Program-made: the position numbers and the translations under genes | In this document: positions 39,056-48,331 of the stretch, one piece after another | Layout: each line of letters opens with the position of its first letter | Position numbering within the stretch: the first letter of the stretch is position 1 | Notes under the pieces: generated by a model | The model's database searches: none | The model's input: the letters and a program-made list of their open reading frames with translations, nothing else | Told to the model about the DNA's origin: nothing | Assembly: GCF_014652855.1 (NCBI RefSeq) | Contig: NZ_BMZP01000007.1 | Span: forward strand, 62,001-126,000 | Length of the DNA stretch: 64,000 nt | Source of the DNA: Novosphingobium pokkalii | Lineage (GTDB): Bacteria; Pseudomonadota; Alphaproteobacteria; Sphingomonadales; Sphingomonadaceae | Direction of reading: 5' to 3'

Positions 39056-40678
39056 ATGCAATTCCATCGCCGCCAGTTCATCAAGACCGCCGCTTTCGGC
39101 ACCGGCGCCTTGCTCCTGCCCGATTGGGCGCGGGCGGCAGACCTGCTCGCCGCGCGTGGTTTCACCCATGGCATCGCCAGCGGCGAGCCGGGCGCGCATG
39201 AAATCCTGCTGTGGACCCGCTATGTCCCCGCCAATGGCGACATGGCCGATGTGGCCGTGGAACTGTCGGACACCGCCGACTTTGCCCGCGCCATAGCCGG
39301 CGGCACGATGCAGACCGGCGCCTGGCGCGATTACACGGTCAAGATCGTGGCAACCGGCCTGGCCCCGGCCAAGACCTATTACTACCGCTTCATCGCGCCC
39401 GATGGCAGCAAGTCGCCTGTCGGCCGCACCCGCACGCTGCCTGCCGACGGCCAGCGGCCCTGGCGCGCGGCGGTGTTTTCCTGCTCCAACCTGCCGTTCG
39501 GCTGGTTCAACGCCTATGCCCACGCCGCGCAGAACGATGCGTTCGATTGCACCATCCACCTGGGCGACTATTTCTACGAATATGCGCCGGGTCACTATCC
39601 CGAGCCCAAGGACAGCCTGGCGGCGCGCACCGTGCTGCCCGATGCCAACACCGTGCATGTCGCCGATTACCGCCTGCGCTATGCCAGCTATCGCGCCGAT
39701 CCCGATCTCCAGGCGCTGCATGCCCGCTTCCCGATGATCGCGCAGTGGGACGACCACGAGAGCGCCAACGACAGTTGGGCCGGCGGCGCGCAGCACCATG
39801 ATCCGGCCACCGAAGGCGATTGGGGCGTGCGCAAGGATGCCGCGATGCAGGTCTATCGCGAGTGGATGCCGGTCAGCGAGGCGCCGTGGAAAGCCTATGA
39901 CATCGGCGGCCTGGCCACGCTGTTCCGCACCGAAACGCGCCTGCTTGGCCGCACCAAGCAGCCCGACGTGGCGCCACTGTTCCGGGCGGCCGATCCGATG
40001 GCGGCGCTCAAGGCGTTCCGCGACGGTGCCTGGCAAGACCCGGCCGCAACGATGATGGGCAGCGAGCAGGAAGCCTGGCTGGCTGGCGCGATGCAGGCCT
40101 CGGTCAAGAGCGGACGGGCGTGGCAGATCGTCGGCTTTGGCACGATCATGGGCGAAACCGTCATGCCCGCCACTGCGCAGGATTGGGTGCGCGGCCAATC
40201 GGCGCAGGCCGAACGCTATGTCGGCGCGGGGATTCTGGCGGCCAAGGCCGGCCTGCCGTTCAACTATGACAACTGGGGCGGCTATCCGGCGGCGCGCGCG
40301 CGGTTCCTGCGCAGCGTGCAGGCGATGGGCGGCAACACCGTTGTCATTTCGGGCGACAGCCACAACGCCTGGGCCTACAACCTGCGTCAGGATGGTCACG
40401 CCACGGCGGTCGAATTTGCGGGCCATTCGGTCACGTCGCCCGGCTTCGAGCACGACGTAAGCGTGGCGCCGGAAACAGTCGCTGCCGGCCTCGTCGGCGC
40501 CAATCCCGAACTCGCCTGGTGCGACACGTCGCGGCGCGGCTACATGGCGTTGACCGTCACGCCGCAGGCCGTGACCAACGAATGGATCATGATGGACACG
40601 ATCCAGCAGCGCAATGCCGCCGGGCGCATCGGCCACCGCGCCACGGTGCGGCTCGGCCGTCACGCGATGGAGGCCTGA
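39056..40678 (+). CDS. phoD: Alkaline phosphatase D (PhoD), Tat-exported
   Basis: 540 residues. The N-terminus MQFHRRQFIKTAAFGTGALLLPDWARAA carries a twin-arginine signal (HRRQFIK). Next is the PhoD_N fibronectin-like domain (GIASGEPGAHEILLWTRYVP, TYYYRF), then the metallophosphatase core with FDCTIHLGDYFYEY, IAQWDDHESANDSW and GNTVVISGDSHNAWAYNL, which supply the Fe/Ca ligands. Phosphodiester and monoester phosphate would be released in the periplasm. The Pho-box-like repeat 45 bp upstream fits a phosphate-starvation role. The start follows ATGATGCC directly; the ORF opens further upstream without a signal. Confidence 0.9.
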   Translation: MQFHRRQFIKTAAFGTGALLLPDWARAADLLAARGFTHGIASGEPGAHEILLWTRYVPANGDMADVAVELSDTADFARAIAGGTMQTGAWRDYTVKIVATGLAPAKTYYYRFIAPDGSKSPVGRTRTLPADGQRPWRAAVFSCSNLPFGWFNAYAHAAQNDAFDCTIHLGDYFYEYAPGHYPEPKDSLAARTVLPDANTVHVADYRLRYASYRADPDLQALHARFPMIAQWDDHESANDSWAGGAQHHDPATEGDWGVRKDAAMQVYREWMPVSEAPWKAYDIGGLATLFRTETRLLGRTKQPDVAPLFRAADPMAALKAFRDGAWQDPAATMMGSEQEAWLAGAMQASVKSGRAWQIVGFGTIMGETVMPATAQDWVRGQSAQAERYVGAGILAAKAGLPFNYDNWGGYPAARARFLRSVQAMGGNTVVISGDSHNAWAYNLRQDGHATAVEFAGHSVTSPGFEHDVSVAPETVAAGLVGANPELAWCDTSRRGYMALTVTPQAVTNEWIMMDTIQQRNAAGRIGHRATVRLGRHAMEA

Positions 40679-41425
40679 TCAGGTCTTCAACCGCTTGGGC
40701 ATCAGGAACACGACATAGCCCTTGAACTGCGGTTCGCGGGCCAGTCCGGGGGGCGGCGTCCAGGCGCCGCCCTCGGCCAGCGCTACGCGAAACGGCAGCG
40801 GGAAATGCGCCATCTTGCGGAAATAGGCGTCGTATCCCGGGATCGTGCTGCGCCCCTGATAGGTCTGCACCACCACTTCGTCGATCACCGGCTTGAGCCT
40901 GGCCAGCGCGGCTGGATCGCCATTGGCGCTCCAGTCCATCAGCCCGGTGATCGAAAGGCGCCAGGGCCGGGGCACATGGGCGCGGGCATCGGCCAGGAAC
41001 GCGGCATAGCGATCGAGGCCTTGCGTGGCCGCGTCGAAATCGATCTGCAAGCCCTGCACATGGTTGCCCGCCGCCTGCCAGCGCTCCATGTCCGCCAGAA
41101 TTGTCGCCCAGGTCCGCTCGCCCAGGTCGAGCCGGTCGATCCGCACCACCAGCCACAACTCGGCATCGGGCAGGCGCGGCAGGCCGGCGCGCAGGCGGGT
41201 GAACCGGGCCGGGCCGGGGCGGCGGCGCACTTCGCCATCGAGCAGGTAGAGCGTGTGGGCCTTGAGGTCCGCCGCCGGACGCACGCCCGGCCAGACATAG
41301 AATGCGTCGAACCCGTGGGGATCGACTTTGGCTGCGGTGGCCTTGGCCGGTGTTTCCGCTGGCGCCGGCTGCTCGCGCTGGCAGGCGGTCAGCAAGGCCA
41401 GCGTCGCGAGAGCAAGGCGCTTCAC
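40679..41425 (-). CDS. DUF3142-like lipoprotein
   Basis: 248 residues from a GTG at 41425 that overlaps the stop of the upstream gene (GTGA); a TTG one codon earlier is also possible. The N-terminus VKRLALATLALLTAC ends in a lipobox Cys at residue 15. The body has FDAFYVWPGVRP, VRIDRLDLGERTW, GNHVQGLQIDFDAATQGLDRY, LSITGLMDWSANGD and IDEVVVQTYQGRSTIPGY, a TIM-barrel-like pattern resembling DUF3142. It is coupled to the broken upstream gene, so a premature stop there may reduce its expression. Confidence 0.6.
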   Translation of the reverse strand: MKRLALATLALLTACQREQPAPAETPAKATAAKVDPHGFDAFYVWPGVRPAADLKAHTLYLLDGEVRRRPGPARFTRLRAGLPRLPDAELWLVVRIDRLDLGERTWATILADMERWQAAGNHVQGLQIDFDAATQGLDRYAAFLADARAHVPRPWRLSITGLMDWSANGDPAALARLKPVIDEVVVQTYQGRSTIPGYDAYFRKMAHFPLPFRVALAEGGAWTPPPGLAREPQFKGYVVFLMPKRLKT

Positions 41426-43548
41426 CAATAATACCGCAGCGACTTGGCCCAGCGGCTGGCGGGATAGCGAGCTTTCAGCTCGTCATACCAGGCCTTGCGC
41501 TGCGCCTTGGGCACTTGCTGCGCCTGCATCGCGGCATAGTCCGTCGCAGGGCCGGAGCAACCGTTATAGCCCGAGGGCGCATAGCACATCACGGCGCGGT
41601 AAAGCGCATAGGCGCGCAAGTCGGCAGGCGCGGCCTTGTCGGCAATGATCGTGGCATAGATCGCATCGCGCGACAGCGGCTTGCCGGGGAACTGGTCCTT
41701 GCCCCGGCCAAGCTGCTCCACCTTCTCGAACGGCGTATAGAGCGCAAAGCCGTCGAACCCGTTGAGGCGGTAGAATTCACCCAGGCAGACGCGCGCCGCC
41801 GCATGGCCCGGTTCGCGCGCCAGCGTCGCGGCGGTCTGGGCCAGCGGCGGGCAGGGCCAGCCGTCCTACCATTGCCCGCGCGTGAAGCGCTGCGCCGCCG
41901 GAGTGGCCAGGCCATTGCCGTACCATGCCGTCAGGTCGACCTTGGGATCGGGCGGTACCAGCGCCAGATCGCGCACGACATCGCCATAGGCGCCGCGCGT
42001 CAGGCCTTTGTAAAGCAGTGTGAACCGCGCCACGTTGCGTTCGTCATCCGGACGGCTGGGATCGGCGGCATTGGCGCGCAGCGTGGCCGGGGCGGCCATG
42101 GTCTGGAGCATCAACTGGCGCAGCGTCATGTCCGCAATCGGGGACTTGCTGGCCAGTGCCTGGTCGATCCGCCCGTCGCGCTGCCAGCGCAGCGCCAGGC
42201 CCAGTTGCGCCAACTGGCCCTGCCACAGCCCCTTGGCGCCGCCCATCAGTTCCTGCCAGAAGCCCGCCTCGTTGGCATCGTGCGCCTTGGCCAGCGCCAT
42301 GCCGCGCAAGGCCTGGCGGCTGAACGCCAGCGGGGTATAGGCTCGCTCGCGCGCCGCATCGGGCAGGCGCGCCAGGATCGTGCGCGGCGCTTCCCCGGCA
42401 TAATAGGCGCGCGTGGCCTCCAGCAGGCCATAGAGATCGGCCTGCCGGGCAAAGACCGGGGCCTGCGCCGCCAGCGTTGCGGCGGGCAGGGGCATCGGCT
42501 TGGCCGGATCGGCCGGGCGCATCGCCTTGAGATCGGCAATCGCCATGAGCAGCGGCGTCTTGCCCTGGGCGATGATCGCCTGCGCGCCGCCATCGGATTG
42601 CAGCAGCGTGTTGTCGATTTCCTCGGCCAGGTCGGCGGCGGCTTCCTGGCTGCCGGGCGTGGCACGCAGCAGCGCTTCATAGCGTTCGGCCAGCGCGTCG
42701 GTCTGCCCCGTCAGCCACAGCACGCGGCGCCGCAACCCCTGCGCAGAGGCGGCATAGCGGCCCTGTGGCCAGGCCTGGAGATAGGCATCGATCGCCGCGC
42801 CCGCCCGGCGCGCGGCGGCCTTGTCCACCGCGTCGATCCCGGCAAAATCGCCATACTTGTCCACCGCCCCGGCAACCGCCGCGCGCAGGCCCAGGCGGAT
42901 CTTCATGTAGGCAGCGGTTTCGCGCAGCCAGGGCGAGGCGCTGTTGGACAGGCCGGCAAAGGCACTGCGCGCGCCGTCGTACTGCCCTTTGTAAAAGGCA
43001 TCGGCCCCGCGCAGATAGGCGGCATAATCGCGCCCGGAGGCACTGGTGGTCTTGATTGCCATGTCTGCATCCGCGCAGCCCGCCTTGGCGCGCAGGGCCA
43101 TCAAGGCGGTGCGATCGCCGTCCGGCACGGCCTTGTCTGCGGCGAGAGCTGCAGCAAAGGCATCCTGCGCAGCCTTGGGCGCGGCGCATTCGGGGGCGTC
43201 TTGCGCGGCAGGCGTCTCGGGCTCTTCGGGGTGAGGCCACAGCGTGTCGCGCAGCCCGTGCCAACTGAAGAATACGTGCCCGAGCTGGCCGTCATCCCAT
43301 TCCGGCTTGGCATAGGCCAGCCCGGCCTCGCTGACAGGCGCCAGGCTGCGCATCAGCAGCAGCAGGTTGATGCGCGTGTCGTTGCCGGGGCTGAGCATTG
43401 CGCGCCCTTCGCAGGCATAGTCGGGCGCATCGAGCCGCCAGACCGGGGAGCAGGAACTGTCCGCGCAAGACCAGGCGACGGTTGCCGCCAGCCCGCTTGC
43501 CCCGATCAGGGCCGCTGCCAAAAGCGCCTTACGCTGCCATCCCCGCAT
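41422..43548 (-). pseudogene. Secreted repeat-rich protein gene interrupted by an in-frame TAG
   Basis: A 709-codon frame from the ATG at 43548 to the stop at 41422 is broken only by a TAG at codon 561 (41868-41866). The downstream part stays in frame and reads as genuine protein (DGWPCPPLAQTAATLAREPGHAAARVCLGEFYRLNGFDG... ending SRWAKSLRYYW). A signal peptide or anchor is at residues 1-30 (LLAAALIGASGLAATVAWS). The protein is alanine-rich and helical, compatible with TPR/SEL1-like repeats; I do not recognise a family by name. It could be a nonsense mutation or a sequencing error. Its end overlaps the lipoprotein start. Confidence 0.75.
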
Positions 43549-43570
43549 TGCCTTCCCCCTGCGGCCCGGA

Positions 43571-45889
43571 TCAGGCCGGTTTCACGAAACTGTCCAGCAC
43601 ACGCTTTTCGCCCGCGCTGTCGAAGTTGATTTCCAGCTTGTTGCCTTCCTGCCGCTGAACCGTTCCATAACCGAATTTTTCATGGAACACCCGCGCGCCC
43701 AGCGCCAGGTCGCTGCGCGGCTTGCTGGCAAAGCTCGCGGCGCTGCGGGTGGACTCGGCGATCTTGCGCGGCTTGGGGTCAAAGGCCTGCGCGGCAGCGC
43801 GCTGCCAGCCGGGGCCGCGTGCGGCGGCCTTGTTCGGGTGGTGGCGGGCCACATCTGCAAACGGGTCGCTCGCTTCGCTCCAGTTGGCGCGCCACATCGA
43901 GGCGCCGCCCGACAGCGTGGTTTCCTGCTCGACATGCTCGCCCGGCAGTTCCTCGATGAAGCGCGAGGGGATGGCGCTGGTCCACTGGCCATAGATGCGG
44001 CGGTTGGCCGCATGCAGGATCGTGCAGCGCCGCCGCGCGCGGGTGATCGCCACATAGGCCAGCCGGCGTTCTTCCTCCAGGCTGGCGAGGCCCCCTTCGT
44101 CCAGCGCGCGTTGCGAGGGGAACACGCCTTCCTCCCAGCCGGGCAGGAACACCTGGTCGAACTCCAGCCCCTTGGCCGCGTGGATGGTCATGATCGTGAC
44201 CTTGTCCTCGTTGGCGGCGGCCTCGTTGTCCATCACCAGGCTCACGTGCTCCAGGAAATCGCCCAGCGTTTCATATTCTTCCATCGCGCGGACGAGCTCG
44301 GAGAGGTTTTCCAGCCGGCCATTGGCCTCGGCGGTCTTTTCCGCCTGGAGCGCGCCGGTATAGCCGCTTTCGTCCAGGATCGTGCGCGCCAATTCGGCCG
44401 GGCTGAGCGTGGCGACCTGCTCGCGCCAGCGCAGGAAATCGCGCACCAGCGCCAGCAGCGTGTTGCGCGCGCGGGCGGGCAGTTCGTCGGTATCGGCAAT
44501 GTCATAGGCCGCGCGCAGCAGCGGCACCTGGTTGGCGCGGGCAAAGCGGAACAGCTTTTCCAGCGTCTTGTCGCCAAGGCCGCGCTTGGGGGTGTTGAAG
44601 ATCCGCTCGAACGCCAGGTCGTCAGACGGTTGGCCCACCAGCCGCAGATAGGCGAGGGCATCGCGGATTTCGGCGCGTTCATAGAACCGGAACCCGCCGA
44701 CGATGCGATAGCCAAGGCCGATCTGGATGAAGCGGTCTTCAAACTCGCGCGTCTGGAACTGCGCGCGCACCAGGATTGCCACGCGATCGAGCGGGCAGCC
44801 CTCGCGCTCCAGCCGCTCGATCTCCTCGCCCACGCGGCGCGCTTCCTCGGGCGCGTCCCACACCCCGATCACGCGCAGCTTGTCGCCGCCGTCGCGCTCG
44901 GTCCAGAGCTGCTTGCCCAGCCGCTGCGCATTCTCGGCGATCAGGCCCGATGCCGCGCCCAGGATATGCGGGGTGGAGCGATAGTTCTGCTCCAGCCGGA
45001 TCACCTTGGCACCGGGAAAATCCTTTTCAAAGCGCAGGATATTGGCCACTTCCGCGCCGCGCCAGGAATAGATCGACTGATCGTCGTCACCCACCACACA
45101 GATGTTCTTGCGCACCTGGGCCAGCAGCCGCAGCCACAGGTACTGCACCGCGTTGGTGTCCTGGTATTCGTCCACCATGATATAGCGGAAGCGGTCCTGC
45201 CAAGTTTCCAGCACATCGCGGTGCTGGCGAAAGATCGTCAGCATGTGCAGCAGCAGGTCGCCGAAATCGCAGGCGTTGATGGTGCGCAGGCGATCCTGGT
45301 AAAGCTGGTAGAGCCGGGTGCCGCGCCCATTGGCATAGGCTTCGTTCTCCCCGGCATCGAGATCGGCCGGGCCAAATCCCCGGTTCTTCCAGCGGTCGAT
45401 CAGCCCGGCAAGCTGCTTGGCCGGCCAGCGCTTGTCGTCGATCCCTTCGGCCTGGATCAACTGCTTGAGCAGGCGCAACTGGTCGTCGGTGTCGATGATC
45501 GTGAACGAACTGGTCAGCCCGACCAGTTCGGCATGGCGGCGCAGCATCTTGGCGGCGATGGAATGGAACGTGCCCAGCCAGGGCATCCCTTCCACCGCCG
45601 GGCCGATCAGGTGCCCCACGCGCTCGCGCATTTCGCGCGCGGCCTTGTTGGTGAAGGTCACGCAGAGGATCTGGGAAGGATAGGCCAGGCGCTGGCGCAG
45701 CAGGTTGGCCAGCCGTGCGGTGAGCGCGGCAGTCTTGCCGGTGCCCGCCCCGGCCAGCATCAGCACCGGACCATCGGTGGTCAGCACCGCCTCGCGCTGC
45801 GGCGGGTTGAGGCTGCTGAGCCAGGCAGGTTCGCCACCGGCAGGCGGCGTGGCGGAAGAGGCGGGGGAAGGGGGGGCAAAGCTCGTCAC
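43571..45889 (-). CDS. uvrD: DNA helicase II (UvrD/PcrA)
   Basis: 772 residues from the GTG at 45889. Superfamily 1 motifs are complete: Q-motif LNPPQREAVL, Walker A LAGAGTGKTAALTARLANLL, Ia VTFTNKAAREM, II VDEYQDTN, III GDDDQSIYSWRGA, IV RLEQNYRST, V TIHAAKGLEFDQVFLPG, VI EERRLAYVAITRAR. The C-terminus holds the tudor-like GARVFHEKFGYGTV and NKLEINFDSAGEKRVLDSFV. It acts in excision and mismatch repair. The SOS box lies 5 bp before this GTG, so the start is either leaderless or further downstream. Confidence 0.95.
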   Translation of the reverse strand: MTSFAPPSPASSATPPAGGEPAWLSSLNPPQREAVLTTDGPVLMLAGAGTGKTAALTARLANLLRQRLAYPSQILCVTFTNKAAREMRERVGHLIGPAVEGMPWLGTFHSIAAKMLRRHAELVGLTSSFTIIDTDDQLRLLKQLIQAEGIDDKRWPAKQLAGLIDRWKNRGFGPADLDAGENEAYANGRGTRLYQLYQDRLRTINACDFGDLLLHMLTIFRQHRDVLETWQDRFRYIMVDEYQDTNAVQYLWLRLLAQVRKNICVVGDDDQSIYSWRGAEVANILRFEKDFPGAKVIRLEQNYRSTPHILGAASGLIAENAQRLGKQLWTERDGGDKLRVIGVWDAPEEARRVGEEIERLEREGCPLDRVAILVRAQFQTREFEDRFIQIGLGYRIVGGFRFYERAEIRDALAYLRLVGQPSDDLAFERIFNTPKRGLGDKTLEKLFRFARANQVPLLRAAYDIADTDELPARARNTLLALVRDFLRWREQVATLSPAELARTILDESGYTGALQAEKTAEANGRLENLSELVRAMEEYETLGDFLEHVSLVMDNEAAANEDKVTIMTIHAAKGLEFDQVFLPGWEEGVFPSQRALDEGGLASLEEERRLAYVAITRARRRCTILHAANRRIYGQWTSAIPSRFIEELPGEHVEQETTLSGGASMWRANWSEASDPFADVARHHPNKAAARGPGWQRAAAQAFDPKPRKIAESTRSAASFASKPRSDLALGARVFHEKFGYGTVQRQEGNKLEINFDSAGEKRVLDSFVKPA

Positions 45890-45893
45890 GCCG

Positions 45894-45908
45894 GAACAAG
45901 TAGGGAAC
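45894..45908 (-). promoter_or_regulatory. LexA (SOS) box of uvrD
   Basis: GTTC-CCTACTT-GTTC on the minus strand, exact in both half-sites and nearly the same spacer (CCCTCTT) as the recA box. It is 5 bp upstream of the uvrD GTG. Confidence 0.85.
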
Positions 45909-46139
45909 CCGCCGCCCCGGTGCAAGGCGGATTTGCCCGCGCGGCGCCGTCCGGCGCGGGCTGCGAATGCCGCCTATTCATCTGCCGTACAGCAATACAT
46001 TCACCACTCGTCGCATGTCCGGGGCAAGTCGGGCAATTGACCGATCCAAGATCACGTCTGGCCGAATGCACGGAAACGAAATGACAGCATCGGGCGTAAC
46101 TTCGACAAATTCTGATCTTGGGAACAGGAGACGATCCCC

Positions 46140-46760
46140 ATGCGAAAGATCATGTCCATCAGCGCTTTTGCGCTTGCTGTCGCCACGCTTCCGGCCGCGC
46201 TGCATGCGCAGTCGACCGCCGCACCCCCGCCCGCCGATCCGGCCGCTTCGGCTGCCGCCCCGGCTGGCCCGTTCACCATGACCACCGAGCAGAAGGGCCA
46301 GTACGATAGCTGGCCGGCCGATCTCAAGGCCAAGTACGATGCCTGGCCTTCGGCCCAGCAGGAATACTTCTGGTCGCTGAACGCGGACCAGCAGAAGGGC
46401 TGGTGGGCGCTGAACGATACCCAGCGCGGGCAGGTCTATGCCATGACGCCCGACCAGCGCTCGCAGATCTGGCCGTCGATCGTGGCCCAGGTCCAGGGTC
46501 GCGCCACGGCTTCGGCGGCGGGTAGCGCTCCGGCCGCACCGGCAGCGGGCGCGGATGCCGGCAGCAGTGCGCCGGGCGCGATGGCCGCCAATGATGCCCC
46601 GCCGCCGGCCCCTGCCGCCGCACCATCCAGCGACGCGGGCATGGCCAGCGCTCCGGCCAGTGGCAACCAGTATGCGTCCAACGCCGATGCCACGCCCAAG
46701 AAGTACCCCGTGTGCTCGCGCACGGTGACCGATAGCTGCCGCAACCGCGGCGGCGTCTGA
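46140..46760 (+). CDS. Exported Ala/Pro/Gln-rich hypothetical protein
   Basis: 206 residues with a signal peptide (residues 1-23, ending LHAQ). After it comes a Trp-rich segment with a repeated pattern: QYDSWPADLKAKYDAWPSAQQEYFWSLNADQQKGWWALNDTQRGQVYAMTPDQRSQIW, where W/Y-x-P/L and DQQ/AQQ units recur about every 8-10 residues. The Ala/Pro-rich tail ends CSRTVTDSCRNRGGV with two Cys. Proteins with this Trp-rich layout are common in sphingomonads, function unknown. A good GGAGAC ribosome site precedes the start, and a terminator follows. Confidence 0.7.
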   Translation: MRKIMSISAFALAVATLPAALHAQSTAAPPPADPAASAAAPAGPFTMTTEQKGQYDSWPADLKAKYDAWPSAQQEYFWSLNADQQKGWWALNDTQRGQVYAMTPDQRSQIWPSIVAQVQGRATASAAGSAPAAPAAGADAGSSAPGAMAANDAPPPAPAAAPSSDAGMASAPASGNQYASNADATPKKYPVCSRTVTDSCRNRGGV

Positions 46761-46820
46761 AGCAACAACCCTGAAGGGTCGCAATACCGTTGCTGTGCCC
46801 CTGGGATGGGCAACGGGGAA

Positions 46821-46848
46821 GGGGCGCCGGGAAACCGGCGCCCCTTTT
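46821..46848 (+). terminator. Rho-independent terminator
   Basis: GGGGCGCCGG/CCGGCGCCCC stem with loop GAAA, followed by TTTT, 60 bp after the stop of the secreted protein gene. Confidence 0.92.
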
Positions 46849-46915
46849 GCGTGAACGGCGTTCTCACGCGATGCAATCTTGACAAGGCGCGGCGCGGCGG
46901 GAACGTCCCGCAACC

Positions 46916-48187
46916 ATGACCGCGACCCGACACCCGCTGCGCCAGCACGCCCGCATCCTGACTGCCAGCCTCGTCGGCACGGCGGTGGAATTCTATGACT
47001 TCTATATTTACGCCACCGCCGCCGCGCTGGTGATCGGGCCGCTGTTCTTTCCCGCCCAGGCGCCCGAGGCGCAAGTGCTGCTCTCGTTCATGACCTTTGG
47101 CCTGGCTTTCGTGGCGCGGCCGGTCGGGGCGATTGCGTTCGGCCATTTCGGGGATCGCGTGGGGCGCAAGTCCACGCTGGTGGCCAGCCTGATGCTGATG
47201 GGTGGCTCCACCATGCTGATCGCGTTCCTGCCCACCTATGCCATGGCCGGACCGGTCGCGCCGGCGCTGCTGTGCCTGCTGCGTTTTGGCCAGGGCTTTG
47301 GCTTGGGCGGGGAATGGGGCGGCGCCTCGCTGCTCGCGGTGGAAAACGCGCCCAAGGGCTGGGAAGCGCGCTTTGGCGCGGCGCCGCAACTGGGCGCGCC
47401 GCTGGGCTTTCTCTTTGCCAATGGGCTGTTCCTGATCCTTGGCCTTGCCTTGCCCGAAGCCGCCTTTGCCAGTTGGGGCTGGCGCGTACCGTTTCTGGCC
47501 AGCGCGCTCTTGGTTGGCCTGGGCCTGTGGGTGCGGCTCAAGATCGGGGAAACCGCCGCCTTTTCCCGCGCCGTGGAAGCCGCGCCGCCGCCCAAGGTGC
47601 CGTTCGGCCGCCTCATGGCCGATCATCCAGGGCAAGTGCTCGCCGGGATTGCCGGGGTGGTCGCCTGCTTTGCGATCTTCTATCTCGCCACCACCTTTGC
47701 CCTGTCGTTCGCGACCACCAAGCTGGGCTATGCCAAGCAGGAATTCCTGGCCGTGCAGCTTGCGGCCAACTTCTTCCTCGCCGCCGGCATTGCGCTGGCC
47801 GGCTGGTGGGCCGACAAGCGCGGCCCGGCCGCCGTGCTGCGCGTGGGCGCCGGCCTCACCGCGCTGGTTGGCCTGGTCTTCGGCGCGGGGCTGGGCTCCG
47901 GGCATCTGCCGCTGGTCTTCGCCACGCTGGCGATCGCGCTGTTCGTGATGGGTCTGGTCTATGGCCCGCTCGGCGCCTGGCTGCCCACGCTCTATGCCGT
48001 GCCGGTGCGCTACACCGGCATTTCCATCGCTTTCAACGTGGGCGGGATCATCGGCGGCGCCCTGGCCCCGTTTGCCGCCCAGGCCCTGGCCCAGCGCGGC
48101 GGCACCGCCAGCGTCGGCCTGTTTCTGACCGTGGCGGGGGCGGTGACGTTGCTGGGCGTGCTGTTTGCGCCAAAGGCGGCGCGTTAG
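46916..48187 (+). CDS. MFS transporter, metabolite:H+ symporter (MHS) family
   Basis: 423 residues with twelve predicted membrane segments. MHS hallmarks are ASLVGTAVEFYDFYIYATAAALVIGPLFFP at the N-terminus, the loop motif GHFGDRVGRKSTL, and LLRFGQGFGLGGEWGGASLLAVE. Family members (KgtP, ProP, ShiA) take up organic acids, betaines or shikimate with protons; the substrate is not readable here. No regulator is next to it. The start at 46916 follows GGGAACGTCCCGCAACC. Confidence 0.9.
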   Translation: MTATRHPLRQHARILTASLVGTAVEFYDFYIYATAAALVIGPLFFPAQAPEAQVLLSFMTFGLAFVARPVGAIAFGHFGDRVGRKSTLVASLMLMGGSTMLIAFLPTYAMAGPVAPALLCLLRFGQGFGLGGEWGGASLLAVENAPKGWEARFGAAPQLGAPLGFLFANGLFLILGLALPEAAFASWGWRVPFLASALLVGLGLWVRLKIGETAAFSRAVEAAPPPKVPFGRLMADHPGQVLAGIAGVVACFAIFYLATTFALSFATTKLGYAKQEFLAVQLAANFFLAAGIALAGWWADKRGPAAVLRVGAGLTALVGLVFGAGLGSGHLPLVFATLAIALFVMGLVYGPLGAWLPTLYAVPVRYTGISIAFNVGGIIGGALAPFAAQALAQRGGTASVGLFLTVAGAVTLLGVLFAPKAAR

Positions 48188-48221
48188 GGCGCCGGGAATT
48201 CACGGCGCATCAGGGCATTGT

Positions 48222-48317
48222 CTCCCCTCCTCTTCAGAGGAGGGGTTGGGGGTGGTGCGAAGCCATGCGCAAGATGTCCACCACCCCCCGACCCCCTCCT
48301 CTGAAGAGGAGGGGGAG
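48222..48317. repeat. Paired inverted dispersed repeats (same family as 11831-11930)
   Basis: CCCCTCCTCTTCAGAGGAGG (48223-48243) with GGGTGGTGCGAAGCC, then CCACCCCCCGACCCCC with CTCCTCTGAAGAGGAGGGGG (48292-48314). The halves face each other between the converging MFS and rsmD genes, where they can form a shared transcript end. Confidence 0.75.
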
Positions 48318-48331
48318 AAAAACACGCTTTT

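Noticed and set aside
43682..46084. 800-codon plus-strand frame opposite uvrD
   Set aside because: Antisense shadow of uvrD, His/Arg/Gln-rich without domains.
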